From: Calvatia gigantea
Lineage: Eukaryota > Basidiomycota > Agaricomycetes > Agaricales > Lycoperdaceae
Assembly: GCA_025093985.1 (NCBI GenBank)
Contig: JACAAK010000004.1
Location: 1,612,001 to 1,676,000 of the forward strand
Length of the DNA stretch: 64,000 nucleotides
Reading direction: 5' to 3'
In this document: positions 1 to 10,190 of the stretch, piece by piece
Layout of the letters: every line of letters begins with the position of its first letter
Position numbering within the stretch: the stretch's first letter is position 1
Position numbers and translations under genes: made by a program
Notes under the pieces: model-generated
Told to the model about the DNA's origin: nothing
Databases searched by the model: none
The model's input: only the letters and a program-made list of their open reading frames with translations

Positions 1-321
1 GAACAACTCCTGACACCAGCCCACAAGGCCGAGTTCCCAAGTCAAAAACAACCATCAGCACCTGACCCCATCATCATCAATAATGAAGAAGAGTACAAAG
101 TGGAAGAAATCTGTAGATGAAGGAAACACAGAAAGGGTCACTAATTTCTAGTCCATTGGAAGGGGTACAGCAACAAAGAAAATACGTGGACAGCGGAATT
201 GAACCTGACAAATGCTCAGGATGCAATAGCAGATTACCAAAGGAGGCATCCAGAGGATACCCATAAAAAGGGGGGTAGAAGAACCAAAAAATCACCACCA
301 AGCCAAAGAAATTAACCAGAC

Positions 322-1305
322 ATGCCTTCCTCCCAAGCCAACTGTGTCACTATTCATTCCCTTGTCCACCCCAATCCAACCACAATCTCCTCTGTCCCCC
401 TTCCAGAACCAGGCAACAACCAAGCACCTGCCCCTCAGGGCACTCGTTACAACCTTACTACCATGCCATCCCCAGCACAGAGGCTCCTTGAATCCTTACT
501 GAAAGACATTGACAAGGCCACCAACAGTGAAATGGAAGCCATCACCACTCAAAACAAGCAGCTAGTTGTTAACAGGCACATTGCCCTCGCCACCACATGC
601 ATCACCTTTGCCAACATGTATGCAGGGTTTGCCAACGCTTCCTCATCCACCAACCAGCACATCCCTGCCATCTTCTGATCCCTGGAACAATCCACACTCA
701 CACCCAGCAAACAAGACTGTGTCTACAGCCTCCACAACCATGTCGACCTCAGACTAGAAGTATTCAAATACCTTGATATTGCTGACATCTTCCTAGAACT
801 CGCCAATGTAGCAATGAATTTACTCAGATGTGATAAAACCACCAAAGATCCAGAGATCAATGCCCTCATTGACAGGATCCACAGCACCCTCTCTGAACTC
901 CACACCATAATCAACCCTATGCCACCAACCCAATCCGATACACCTATAGACAAAGAAACAACCATCTCCATAAAAGAAGAAGTCAACTCACTCCGCTGTT
1001 TCATCAAAACCATCACTCTACCACAACTCATATTGGTTTTTCTCCCTCCCACAAGATTCTGCACTATATTACCAGGACAAGAAAAGGACCAATACTACTG
1101 GAAAACGATAGTCAAGAACTATTGGGACAACTCCACCACAACTGACTTCCCATTCAATAGTGTCCCAGTCCCTATCCATCAGGATGGTCAAAGCCACTTG
1201 CCCGTCTTCTTCACATACTCAAACAATGGAAAGTACCTTATTGGAGCCACCAAGAAAGCCCTCACCTCTGCCATAGTCAATGGCGACTTTAATGAAGCTT
1301 CCTGA
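322..1305 (+). pseudogene. Retroelement internal ORF, copy 1, one in-frame stop
   Basis: One reading frame runs from an ATG at 322 to 1305 and is broken only by a TGA at 676-678; the parts before and after are in the same frame, so this looks like one decayed gene of about 327 codons. The product is Thr/Pro/Asn-rich at the start, and a helical middle follows. I do not recognise the family and see no protease, reverse transcriptase or integrase motif. It ends just before a purine-rich stretch and an LTR (1331-1639), the place expected for the 3' end of an LTR element. Compared with the second copy at 2668, this copy has one extra base near 1293-1302 that changes its last residues. It could be a gag-like or accessory protein of a non-autonomous element. 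Confidence 0.6.
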
Positions 1306-1330
1306 GGCATGAAGCCAAATCAAAGGGTGT

Positions 1331-1639
1331 TGTTATGGTTTTTCACCAATCACATCACGCTCTGTCCCCATCTGCATTCCTATACTGCTAGTACATTTGT
1401 TTCACCTATTCCTGCCAAGCAATCTCCAGTTATGACTCATACTAACTACTATGCCTACCTTACCAGACATTTCATTATAGTTACCCCATCCATTCAACTG
1501 GATGACTCCTTGTATTTAAGCATACATACACCCATTGTATTCGGTATGCTTAACCATCTCTAGTTCTCCTCCCCTTATTTGCCCTCAAGTCTTAGCCTAA
1601 GTTGCAATCCTGAGGTTTACTCAGACTAAGGTCGTAACA
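1331..1639 (+). mobile_element. LTR (3' LTR of copy 1)
   Basis: This 309-bp block begins TGTTATGG and ends TCGTAACA, giving the TG...CA ends of an LTR. It follows a short purine run (caaaggg) that can serve as the polypurine tract. A TATTTAA box lies at 1513-1519. The same block, diverged, recurs at 3160-3464, also just after an ORF end and a G-rich tract. No 5' LTR is visible because the element runs off the left edge of the window, so a target duplication cannot be tested. Confidence 0.7.
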
Positions 1640-2667
1640 GTACTCCCTAAGATTCACCCTTATCAAGTCAATGACTAGAAGTGCACTGTCCTACACTTGT
1701 GATACTCCAAGTACCAGGGTATAGCAATACAATATGCTCTTAATCTAAGCTCACTTCACAAGTAAGCTGAGGTCTTCTTCTTAGATTACAAAGGTCTCAA
1801 CTTTAGCTCAAGTCACTTAATCCAGTTAATCTCGAAAGAACTTATTACTTTGCTTCACTCAGGCACAATAGATCACTTTTTACTGTGCTCTGAAGGCTGG
1901 GCAATGGCTAGTAGGTTTCTTGCCATGTCTGACACCTCAGAGGGGGTTTATATATTATTTGGGTGCTTGTTATGACAAGATAATGATTACATGACTAGAA
2001 ACATATTATCAAGCAAGGTACAAACTGGTAGATTAGATCATGTGCCAAGAGAGCCACAATCTGTTAGATTAGTGAAACATTGGAAATACAGGAAGATCTT
2101 GGGTACCTGTTTGTTCTGGGCTGTGTTTTAGCCCATTCTCTGGGTCTGCATTCTTCTCTAAATATGTAAAACATCTAAGATTTCAGACATTGCATGAACT
2201 GCTCTCCTACATGTCCCCGTGGATTGTATGTAAACACATCCATACATGTCATTAGTGCTGAGTGAGGTTTGTTAATCCAACAACAGTGGCATTTCCTTGT
2301 GAACACACCAATCATCCTTTTAGATTAAGTATGTCAGACTTATTTCTCAAGTCTAGACTCATTGGAGGGGTTCTGTAGCTCTGTATAGATGTATTGGAAT
2401 GGTTTTACCACCTGGTCCAGCCAGGAATCATGACTGGTCATATGGTACACTATTAGAATTGCTTTTAGTTAAGCACAGTGGTCATCCCATAGCTGCCACT
2501 ATCTGTCATCAATGGCCATAGTGTTCTACAGTGATCGAGTACTCTTTTATTATACTGTTGGGCTCTTAGATTAGGTCATACTACTACAGGAAAGTTTGAT
2601 GTAATTGTTAGATTAGGCTTGTATGCCTTAGATTAGTGATTTTCAAGTATGAAAACAGCTTTGCCAT
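1640..2667. other. AT-rich intergenic repeat debris
   Basis: About 1 kb without a supportable gene. It contains several scattered copies of a TTAGATTA-like word (for example near 2323, 2570, 2609 and 2630) and no long ORF. It separates the two related LTR-element fragments. It is probably decayed transposable-element DNA, but I could not assign it to a family. Confidence 0.5.
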
Positions 2668-3147
2668 TACACCAAAGACCCAGAAATAAACTCCCTTGTC
2701 AACAGAATTCACAGCACTTTCTCAGAACTGCATGACACAATCAACCCCACACCACCAACCCAAGCTGACACACCTATAGATAAAGAAACCACCATCTCCA
2801 TGAAAGAAGAAGTCAACTCCCTCTGCCATTTCATAAAGACCATCACCCCATCACAGCTCATATTGGTTTTTCTCCTATCTGCAAGGTTCCACACTGTACT
2901 ACCAGGCCAAGAGAAGGATCAACACTATTGGAAAATGATAGTCGAGAACTATTGGGACAACTTTACCACCACTAACTTCCTTTTTAATGGTGTTCCAGTC
3001 CCTATCCATCAAGACAGCTGAAGCCACTTGCCCATCTTCTTTGTGCAATTAAATGATGAAAAGTACTTCATTGGAGCAACCAAGAAAGCCCTTGCCACAG
3101 CTGTAGTCAACAGAGACTTCGACAAGCTTCCTGAGGCATGAAGCCTA
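2668..3147 (+). pseudogene. Retroelement internal ORF, copy 2, 5'-truncated
   Basis: This stretch aligns to 840-1310 of copy 1 at both DNA and protein level; shared words include DPEIN, IDKETTIS, GQEKDQ and NYWDN. It lacks everything upstream of about 2668. A TGA at 3019-3021 interrupts the frame, which then continues to a stop after Leu-Pro-Glu-Ala at 3147. The stop positions differ between the two copies, so each decayed on its own. An LTR follows at 3160. The coding sense is fossil only. Confidence 0.6.
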
Positions 3148-3159
3148 ATTGGGGGGTAT

Positions 3160-3464
3160 TGTTATGGATTTCTACCAATCAGGTCATACTCTGTTATCAT
3201 CTGCATTCCTATCCATCTGTGTACCTGTCTCACCTATTCCTGTCTGAGCAATTTCTGAGTATGACTCATATTAACTACCACACCAGCTTTATCAGACATT
3301 TCATATAGTTACCCCATCTATTCAACTGGATGACCTTCTAGTATTTAAGTGTACATACATCCACTATATTCAGTATGCTTAACTACCTGGTTCTTTTCCC
3401 TTACTCACCCTCAAGACTTAGCCTAAGTTGCAACCTGAGGTTTTACCAGACTAAGGTCATAACA
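3160..3464 (+). mobile_element. LTR (3' LTR of copy 2)
   Basis: This 305-bp block begins TGTTATGG and ends TCATAACA, directly after a G-rich purine tract (ggggggta). It is the diverged partner of 1331-1639 and keeps a TATTTAA box and the closing CTTAGCCTAAGTTGCAA segment. Together with the truncated ORF it forms a second 3' end of the same retroelement family. Confidence 0.7.
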
Positions 3465-3650
3465 ACAAGGTTAACAACCTTGGGGACTGCAGTGGCACTT
3501 AACTCAGACTTCTCAGACAAGTGTGAGCTTTTACTCAAGAGAGTGATCTGAAGTCTGTACAGAAGTCATTGAGACTTGCCAATACTCCTGGGCTATAGCA
3601 TTGAACCTCTCCCTGAGTGGAGACAATCTAGGCCCAGTTGTGAAGTAAGG

Positions 3651-4376
3651 TGTTATAAATATCAATATTTATGGCATTATTAATGTCAAGAATAATGATG
3701 TAATCAATGACATCATAATCACATGACTGACAATCAATATTATATATTGATTATACAATGATTTATATAGCATCTCTAAAGACTTGCATAATATAAAGAC
3801 AATTGTTAAACATCTTAGCATTAACAGTCTAATAACAAGATCAAGTCATATACTCAAGTTATATACTCATTTATACAATTACTATACTACAACTAGTATA
3901 GTTACTTGAAGTCAACCATATATCTTAGCATATTCTATATGATAAGATAATAGTAATAGATTAAGTATTAACCTAATACTTAATACTATACAGTTCTATG
4001 AATATGATCATAACAACTCTAGACACATCTAGATATAACTAAAACAACCTAGAACTTTAATATACTATTAATAGACAACTTATGTAATAATTCAAAGTCA
4101 TACCACTTTGAATATTATACCACTTTTAAATACCATATATAGACAAGTAACATACCAATACAGCACAATACAATAGTATACCATTGTAGTATATAAACCC
4201 CTCAACTTGACCAGTAAACCCTATCATTTCTACTTGGTTAGGTGGAGACTCAATCTATAGTTACATTGTAAGTAACTATAAATAACTGACAAGCCTTTGA
4301 GAAGGAGTCCCCTTTGGTATCACAACTGCCTGTAGATACTGGGCCTGCAAAGGACAAAGCTGGCCTCACTATAATA
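3651..4376 (+). mobile_element. Solo LTR with 5-bp target-site duplication
   Basis: The 726-bp AT-rich block begins TGTTATA and ends TATAATA. It is flanked by a perfect direct repeat TAAGG (3646-3650 and 4377-4381). The ends are inverted repeats of each other except for one position: TATAACA would be perfect, and the C reads T, which fits a C-to-T change. A TATATAAA box at 4190-4197 would lie inside an LTR promoter. No polypurine tract or primer-binding site adjoins either end, so I read it as a solo LTR left by recombination. It is unrelated in sequence to the LTRs at 1331 and 3160. Confidence 0.65.
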
Positions 4377-4381
4377 TAAGG

Positions 4382-5600
4382 TAATACATGTAACAACTTT
4401 TGATAACTTATCTAATTTATGTCTTTCTGTGTAACTTTGCCTAACTTAAAATTTGACTTTTATCTGACCTTATTTGACTTGTATAACTTATGAACATCAG
4501 CTAGTAAGGTTCATGGTACTGACAGAAGACAGGATAAGTAATACAGGGACAATGGCAAAACAATACCCAAGACTAGAGAAAGTATAGATAAGTAAACTGT
4601 AAGAAGTGGGCAAGATAGGAGGCCAGTTTTTCTAACTTGTCAGAAAGTGACTTATTTTTGACTTGTTTCAAGTTGAGAAGTTGGAAAAAGTCAAAAAAAG
4701 GTTATTTGCATTTTTCTAATAGATTCCTTGAAGACTGCCTGGACTATAGTGAATTCTCCTTAGATATATGAAGAAACAACTGTGACAAGAGTGGGATGTT
4801 CTTTCCACTTATTTCTATCCTCTCTGCTTTCTGGGACTGTAGTTTTTTAGGGTTCTTGAGCTTGTGCCATTCTAGATAGTAATAACAAAGTTTTTGAGCT
4901 GAGTTCTCTAGATTTCTCTCTGCCAGTTAGTTAGGGCTACTGAGTTGAGCCAGTAGTGGCCAACAAGCCTGAAGTATTATTTTCTCAATCTTCTCCTTAA
5001 CTAGTGTTTTTGAGGATGTCAATTGTCAGGCAACATTAAATGAGGAAATGCATTAGACATTAGATCAAGAGTTTAGAGCTGTAAGCTGAGTTTTGGTTAT
5101 AATGCAGAGTTTGCTGTCAATATTATGTTTACATCATATGATACATCCTACTGTAAAGACTCTATGTCATAGTGGAGGTGGAGCTAGGGCTGCATCAGTG
5201 CCTAGGCTTTGCTGTGGCCATATAACATGAGCTTTTTGACTACTCATTGGACATTAGTAAACAACTATGTTGTTTAAATCCAATTAATCTGGACCAGTAC
5301 CAAAATCCTCACTGATTTACCAAACTACACTTAAGAAACCCACAGAGCCAAACTAACCTACTCCAGCAGCTCTCTGCCCCACTGTCTGGTCCAATGTAGC
5401 CCCCAGTGCCCTTGCTCATGCTAGTAAAGCTGGAGTCTTATTCAACTAAGTTCTTTTGATTCTGGGGATGCCAGCCTCCATGATCAGCACAAGTGCTCGG
5501 AATTCGGTGGGCAAATCGGGCTTGACATTCCTATTCAATATAAATGACAGTGGGATAAAGGTCAAAAACATACAGGCAGCACCATCACTCTGGACAAATT
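4382..5600. other. AT-rich gene-free stretch beside the PPR gene
   Basis: About 1.2 kb of AT-rich DNA with no convincing coding exon. The short forward ORF near 5456-5644 overlaps the end of the PPR gene on the other strand and has no recognisable features. The region is probably old repeat sequence grading into the 3' flank of the PPR gene. Confidence 0.5.
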
Positions 5601-7601
5601 TTATGATGGTAAGAAGGACCCGAGCTTGGAAAGCAGCGTACTAGTGGGTGGGTAATTGTAACTATCCGAAACAGTGCTGGCAGACGCAAAGTGTGAACCC
5701 TGACTGAGTAAATGAGGCACAGCATCGCGGGCGTGGATGCCACGCCACTGACCCCGTGCAGTTATTTCGCGACGGGGCCGGAAGCGGACAATCTCCCGCC
5801 ATCGTTCACGGGATACAATTGTTCGTCTGTTCTCTGTTGAGAGAAATATATCCCTGCCTGCCCATACGCGACGACCGAGCCGCTCCTTGACCCTTTGTGT
5901 GGTTCTGCCGAGAATCTTATCAAGACTTTGGGCAAAGGCAGATATTTCCGCTAAATCACGGCCCAGAATACGAATGTGGAGATCGATGTCAAGCATCTTC
6001 CCGGGTGAGTGATCGGGAATGTTTTGATTGTTGACATCGACGTCGAACGCAGTTCCCAACTTTCTAAGATCGACACTGACATTAGGCGGTAATTTTGACT
6101 GGGTTAGGAGGGGGATTAGGGTGCTAAATTGCCGAGACGGTAATGATGTCGGAGTTGCCTCAACCTCGGTTTCGGTCTCTGCGTCAACCATGGACTCCGT
6201 CGAAGGTCTATCAATTGTAGCTTGAAGCTCGGCAAAATAGTCCAGATCTCGTTTTTTGTCTCGCAAGATACGGGGAATTTTGGTCGACAGCCAACGCATC
6301 AGACTCAAGTTTTTATATCTGTTGGTGTAACCAAAGACTGATAAAAGCATTCTCCGGTTGATCGCAAAATGTGGCGCCTTGATCTTTCCCAATGGTACCC
6401 CAGACAGGATCTGCCTTCGAATTTCATTATGGACTTGCCTATCCAGCCTTATGGCTCGAATGAGGTAATGACGAACTAGGATGGCATGATTTGCTCGCCC
6501 AATGTGTCGAAGAAGCATAGTGTATGTCGTTGTATTTGGAGGGGCATAAGGTGTGGAGAAATTGGGCGGGTTTGGGACTTCGACGGAGACACCAAAGTCG
6601 TCGTCGTCGTCGAATGAGGTAAAAAGGTGTTGACTGGCATTTGGAAGGGGTTGCGTGAGGACCTCGAAGGCCTGGACAAGTTTCGAAATGTCCCCAAAGC
6701 GACCGAGGGTATCGATGATGGTATTAAGGGCATGGGTGGACAATGGTTGTATGCGTGGCGGGTAGGTCTGCGGTCGACTTTCTAAGAATTCTAAAGGGGG
6801 GCGGTCCGGGTTAGCCAAATCGATGGCGTAGGTCCACTTGATTAGAGAATCAAAGCCCTCCTTGTCTATTGTCTCCTTGAATATGCGAATGGCCAGATCA
6901 AGGTTGGTCGGGGTGAAAGGGACTTGAAATTTGCGCATGTCAGACATCAGGTCATCAAGGGCTTTGCGGGTTTGGGCAAGGAGGCGCGGGCGGTAGACCT
7001 TGAGGATTGGAAGAGTGAGGCGGTGCGCGATCGCTTGAAGACAAAGACCAAAAGTCTTGGGGTCGGGCGTCAGTCCAAGGTGGGTGAGCTCCTGGTACAC
7101 TTGAAGAGAGCCGACATGGTGACCGACAGCGGCAAACTGTTCAAGAACAAAATGGTAATCTTGTAGAGACGGAGTGCACCCGAGGGCACGAATGTTGCTG
7201 ATGACTGTCTGGAATCGGCCCTCATATAGATGCGGATGCTCTTGCCTGTGGCCCCGGAGGAATCGTTTGGCAGCAGAGAGCCGGAGAACTTGAGCCGGAG
7301 GACAACATTGACGCAAGACTTGTTGATGGAGCTCGAGCGGCAGTGCATCATAGCTAAAATAATTAAAAAGATTGGTGTAATGTACCCAGACGCGCGATGG
7401 ATTCCCTTCTTTTAGCAAAGCATGTTGGAGAGAATCCAAACGGGATTCCCTGAGCGTGTCGAGGCAGTGGTCCGGTGAAACAAAGTTAGAAACATTGGCA
7501 GCGAGGACGGAGGACGAGCGGATGGATGACTGGGTTGCTTGACGGGGCGAGGCTGTTAGGAAAGATGAGCGAAGAGATGTCGCGAGGCGTAGGTGGACCA
7601 T
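5601..7601 (-). CDS. Mitochondrial pentatricopeptide-repeat (PPR) protein
   Basis: A 666-residue single-exon protein. The N-terminus is rich in Arg, Ser and Thr with almost no acidic residues for the first 45 residues, which suggests mitochondrial import. The body contains helical pairs typical of PPR proteins, such as the segments around LQDYHFVLEQFAAVGHH, GSLQVYQELTHLGLTPDPKTF and LNTIIDTLGRFGDISKLVQAFEVL. PPR proteins bind organellar RNA, so a role in mitochondrial RNA maturation or translation is inferred; the exact target is unknown. An Asp-run (DDDDD) sits near the middle. I start at the first ATG (7601); the open frame extends 14 codons further up without an ATG. It is the first intact gene after the repeat region. 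Confidence 0.75.
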   Translation of the reverse strand: MVHLRLATSLRSSFLTASPRQATQSSIRSSSVLAANVSNFVSPDHCLDTLRESRLDSLQHALLKEGNPSRVWVHYTNLFNYFSYDALPLELHQQVLRQCCPPAQVLRLSAAKRFLRGHRQEHPHLYEGRFQTVISNIRALGCTPSLQDYHFVLEQFAAVGHHVGSLQVYQELTHLGLTPDPKTFGLCLQAIAHRLTLPILKVYRPRLLAQTRKALDDLMSDMRKFQVPFTPTNLDLAIRIFKETIDKEGFDSLIKWTYAIDLANPDRPPLEFLESRPQTYPPRIQPLSTHALNTIIDTLGRFGDISKLVQAFEVLTQPLPNASQHLFTSFDDDDDFGVSVEVPNPPNFSTPYAPPNTTTYTMLLRHIGRANHAILVRHYLIRAIRLDRQVHNEIRRQILSGVPLGKIKAPHFAINRRMLLSVFGYTNRYKNLSLMRWLSTKIPRILRDKKRDLDYFAELQATIDRPSTESMVDAETETEVEATPTSLPSRQFSTLIPLLTQSKLPPNVSVDLRKLGTAFDVDVNNQNIPDHSPGKMLDIDLHIRILGRDLAEISAFAQSLDKILGRTTQRVKERLGRRVWAGRDIFLSTENRRTIVSRERWREIVRFRPRREITARGQWRGIHARDAVPHLLSQGSHFASASTVSDSYNYPPTSTLLSKLGSFLPS

Positions 7602-8372
7602 CGACGACTGACACGACCTGCTCCCAAGTCTGCAATGCAGCACCCAGAAAATGCTAACACGTGACTGCCGCCATTACCCCAACTGGACGTCTGGTCCGTG
7701 CGCATGTTCAAACATATTTAAATCAGCGCCCAAGCACAAAAACATCTCATACTTACCTTGATGGCACAATCCCCTTCATGGATCCGGGGTTGTGGGCCGT
7801 GGAAGTCCTCCATAGCACGGCGACCTTGTCCTCAGAGGGTGTCTGCGGTTTGTATGGGCTTTGGCTCATGCACCGTCTCAATATTTTCCTGTCTTGCTTT
7901 GGCCACTCTGGCTGGGCAGGCTTTTTCATTTTTTTATGCCCACTCTCAGTGCTAACCTTAACCCTATGTAGACAACAATTTAAAAAATAATAATAATATG
8001 GAATAATATAAAATAATAATAATAATTCCTTATTTGTGTTTAAGGGTGTCTGTCAAGATCTTCAGGCTAGGGAATAAGAAAAGGTGCAATTGTTACTCTT
8101 GTGTTATTTGTAATGCTGTGAATGGAGCCACTCTAAATTTTGCTTGTTTCAATTGTCATTAATTTCACTGATCCTGCTTTGGTGTGTTTGGTCTTCACAC
8201 CCCTTCCTCAGTTGTTCACTGCTCCCCAACCGGTCTTGTGGCTGACTCTCTTCCCTGCCTTCCCCAACCTTTGAGATACATCAACCATTCAGAGGCAAGC
8301 TTCACCACTCCCAGCCTATAACTATCTCACCAGTCACTAGGTTATTCTCTGTTCTAGTTGTTTTCACTTTTT
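7602..8372. other. Intergenic region with AAT microsatellite
   Basis: The shared 5' region of two divergent genes. An (AAT)n-like AT-only tract lies at about 7981-8030. A 109-codon forward ORF at 7661-7990 has no family features and ends in this tract; I do not accept it as a gene. Confidence 0.5.
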
Positions 8373-10001
8373 ATGGCCACTTCTTCAAACCAGGTGTCTA
8401 ATTCCGCCCGCCAGCCCTCATCCTCAGATGTGATATCATCAAGATTGTCCAGACCTGCAGAACCTGGGCTCACTTCTAATGGTTCCAGCCAACCTCCAAG
8501 GAGTCGTCCTGGGCAACCTCGCAACAGTGGAAGGACACAGAAGGGTGGCCAGAACACTCGGGACAACAAACCAACCCCGGACAATGATGTTTCCGCATCC
8601 ACTCTATCTGGCACACACGGCAGATCCGGCCTCCCAGAGAAACCGACCCTCTCCATCGCATCTCCATCCGATTTTTCCAACATTAATACCAAAAAAAAGA
8701 ACTTCTCGACGCGACCGTCAAGGGCCAATTCAGCCGTCAACACGTCCCGGTCTAGTCCAGTCACTGAAGCCCTGGCCTCTCCTGCATCGTCTCGTTCGTC
8801 AAATCGCCGCAAACGTTCGGGAGTCGGAAAGGGTAACAACATCCCCAAGATCCACCCTCCCACACCCCAAGATAATCTTCTCCGACCAGGGCGTCCCCGC
8901 ATAGGCGTTGTCCCTTTAACGGCTCCTATGAAAGACCCGCCCCCCCATCTGTCTCACAATCTGTCTCCCACTCCCACCGGCTCATTTGACATGAGCAAAA
9001 ACATTGATGCCCTCGTCGAGAGAGTCCGGGCAGTGGCCATGGCAGAGAATCGCCCTTCCACCCCCGGCAGTCACATTGACTGGGCAGGAGATGATGATGA
9101 CAGTTTGCCCGACCTCGACGATTGGGGTATTCCATCACTAGTCGATCACAAAGCCGCCCGGGTAATATCTCCGATTATGGTCGGTGGTCTCAAACCTCTC
9201 CCAGAGCTCAGCCCTTTAGAAACGGAAAAGGATGACCAGCAGGCATCACCTCCGAGCGACCTCCCATCACCAGAGCCGCCAAACGAAGGGGGTGCCCAAC
9301 GGCCCTTAGTCCACCATTTGCTACTCCCAAGGCCCCCGGTCAGCTCGACCACAGACATCACCAATGAGGTCCGTAAACCTATGGAACCCTGCCACTTTCC
9401 ACCTTCGGAGGGGCCGCCATTTAGTGCAGCCGCTCTTCAACCCAATCCTGATGGTATGAAGAAACAATTCAATCTCCCTTCACATCATGAGTTCAACAAG
9501 GACGAGTTAGCCGCTACCCCCAGCGATACTCAGAATCAAGAACATTTGGCTGGCCAGGGTTCCCCTGGTTCCGGAGGGTTAACTCAATCCATTCATGCGC
9601 CAAACGCTGAACAATACACAGAATTCGAACAAAAGGGTTTAGGGGCATCTATACACGCTCCCCGTGCTATCATTGACTCTAACTCCGCCTCCACCCATCT
9701 TGGTGGTCGATCCCCAAGAAACCGGCAAACTCATGCTCGCGCTCATACTGTTGGTCGGCCCTTCTCCCGACCCAACCAGAATGATAGTGACCATAACTGC
9801 TCGCCTCGCCTTGGCAGAGGTGGGCTCCTTGGGTCACCTAAACGACACTCGCGTAATTATTCTTCCCCATCCATAACCACTGCCAATCGCACTTCACATT
9901 CGCGACCGGTACTAACTGGGGATGCAATATCTCGCCTCGCCAGAGCGGTCGGTAGCACCACGACTCCACCGACCAAGACAACACCAGTTGCAAATGATTG
10001 A
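8373..10001 (+). CDS. Serine/proline-rich disordered protein, unknown function
   Basis: A 542-residue single-exon protein, almost wholly low complexity: Ser, Pro, Arg, Asn and Thr dominate. Basic patches (NRRKR near residue 150) alternate with acidic ones; a short conserved-looking acidic stretch HIDWAGDDDDSLPDLDDWG lies near residues 235-253. No enzyme domain is visible. The true start is the ATG at 8373; the frame is open upstream but without an ATG. The DWG-type acidic motif could be a docking site, and the Arg/Ser tail could bind RNA or be phosphorylated, but both are guesses. I do not recognise the family. Confidence 0.6.
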   Translation: MATSSNQVSNSARQPSSSDVISSRLSRPAEPGLTSNGSSQPPRSRPGQPRNSGRTQKGGQNTRDNKPTPDNDVSASTLSGTHGRSGLPEKPTLSIASPSDFSNINTKKKNFSTRPSRANSAVNTSRSSPVTEALASPASSRSSNRRKRSGVGKGNNIPKIHPPTPQDNLLRPGRPRIGVVPLTAPMKDPPPHLSHNLSPTPTGSFDMSKNIDALVERVRAVAMAENRPSTPGSHIDWAGDDDDSLPDLDDWGIPSLVDHKAARVISPIMVGGLKPLPELSPLETEKDDQQASPPSDLPSPEPPNEGGAQRPLVHHLLLPRPPVSSTTDITNEVRKPMEPCHFPPSEGPPFSAAALQPNPDGMKKQFNLPSHHEFNKDELAATPSDTQNQEHLAGQGSPGSGGLTQSIHAPNAEQYTEFEQKGLGASIHAPRAIIDSNSASTHLGGRSPRNRQTHARAHTVGRPFSRPNQNDSDHNCSPRLGRGGLLGSPKRHSRNYSSPSITTANRTSHSRPVLTGDAISRLARAVGSTTTPPTKTTPVAND

Positions 10002-10190
10002 CCGTACCTAAATCAATACTAACGTCAAACCCCTTTGATACCCTCTTCTATACTCAGCTCCATCTGTCTCGTGAGCTGGCATAATGCTCTCTCACCTTAG
10101 TTCATATTCTGGGTGTAAATTATAAACCTCTGTTCTGTATTTTTTTTCTTTGGCTTCCCTTGGATATAGGTGGTGCGTAGGTTGGTTTAT

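Noticed and set aside
5456..5644. 62-codon forward ORF beside the PPR gene
   Set aside because: Overlaps the 3' end of the PPR gene on the other strand and shows no family features.
7661..7990. 109-codon forward ORF between PPR and disordered-protein genes
   Set aside because: No family features; lies in a divergent promoter and ends in an AT microsatellite.
8354..8902. 182-codon ORF antisense to the disordered-protein gene
   Set aside because: Mirror of a Ser/Pro-rich coding region; such antisense frames stay open by chance.
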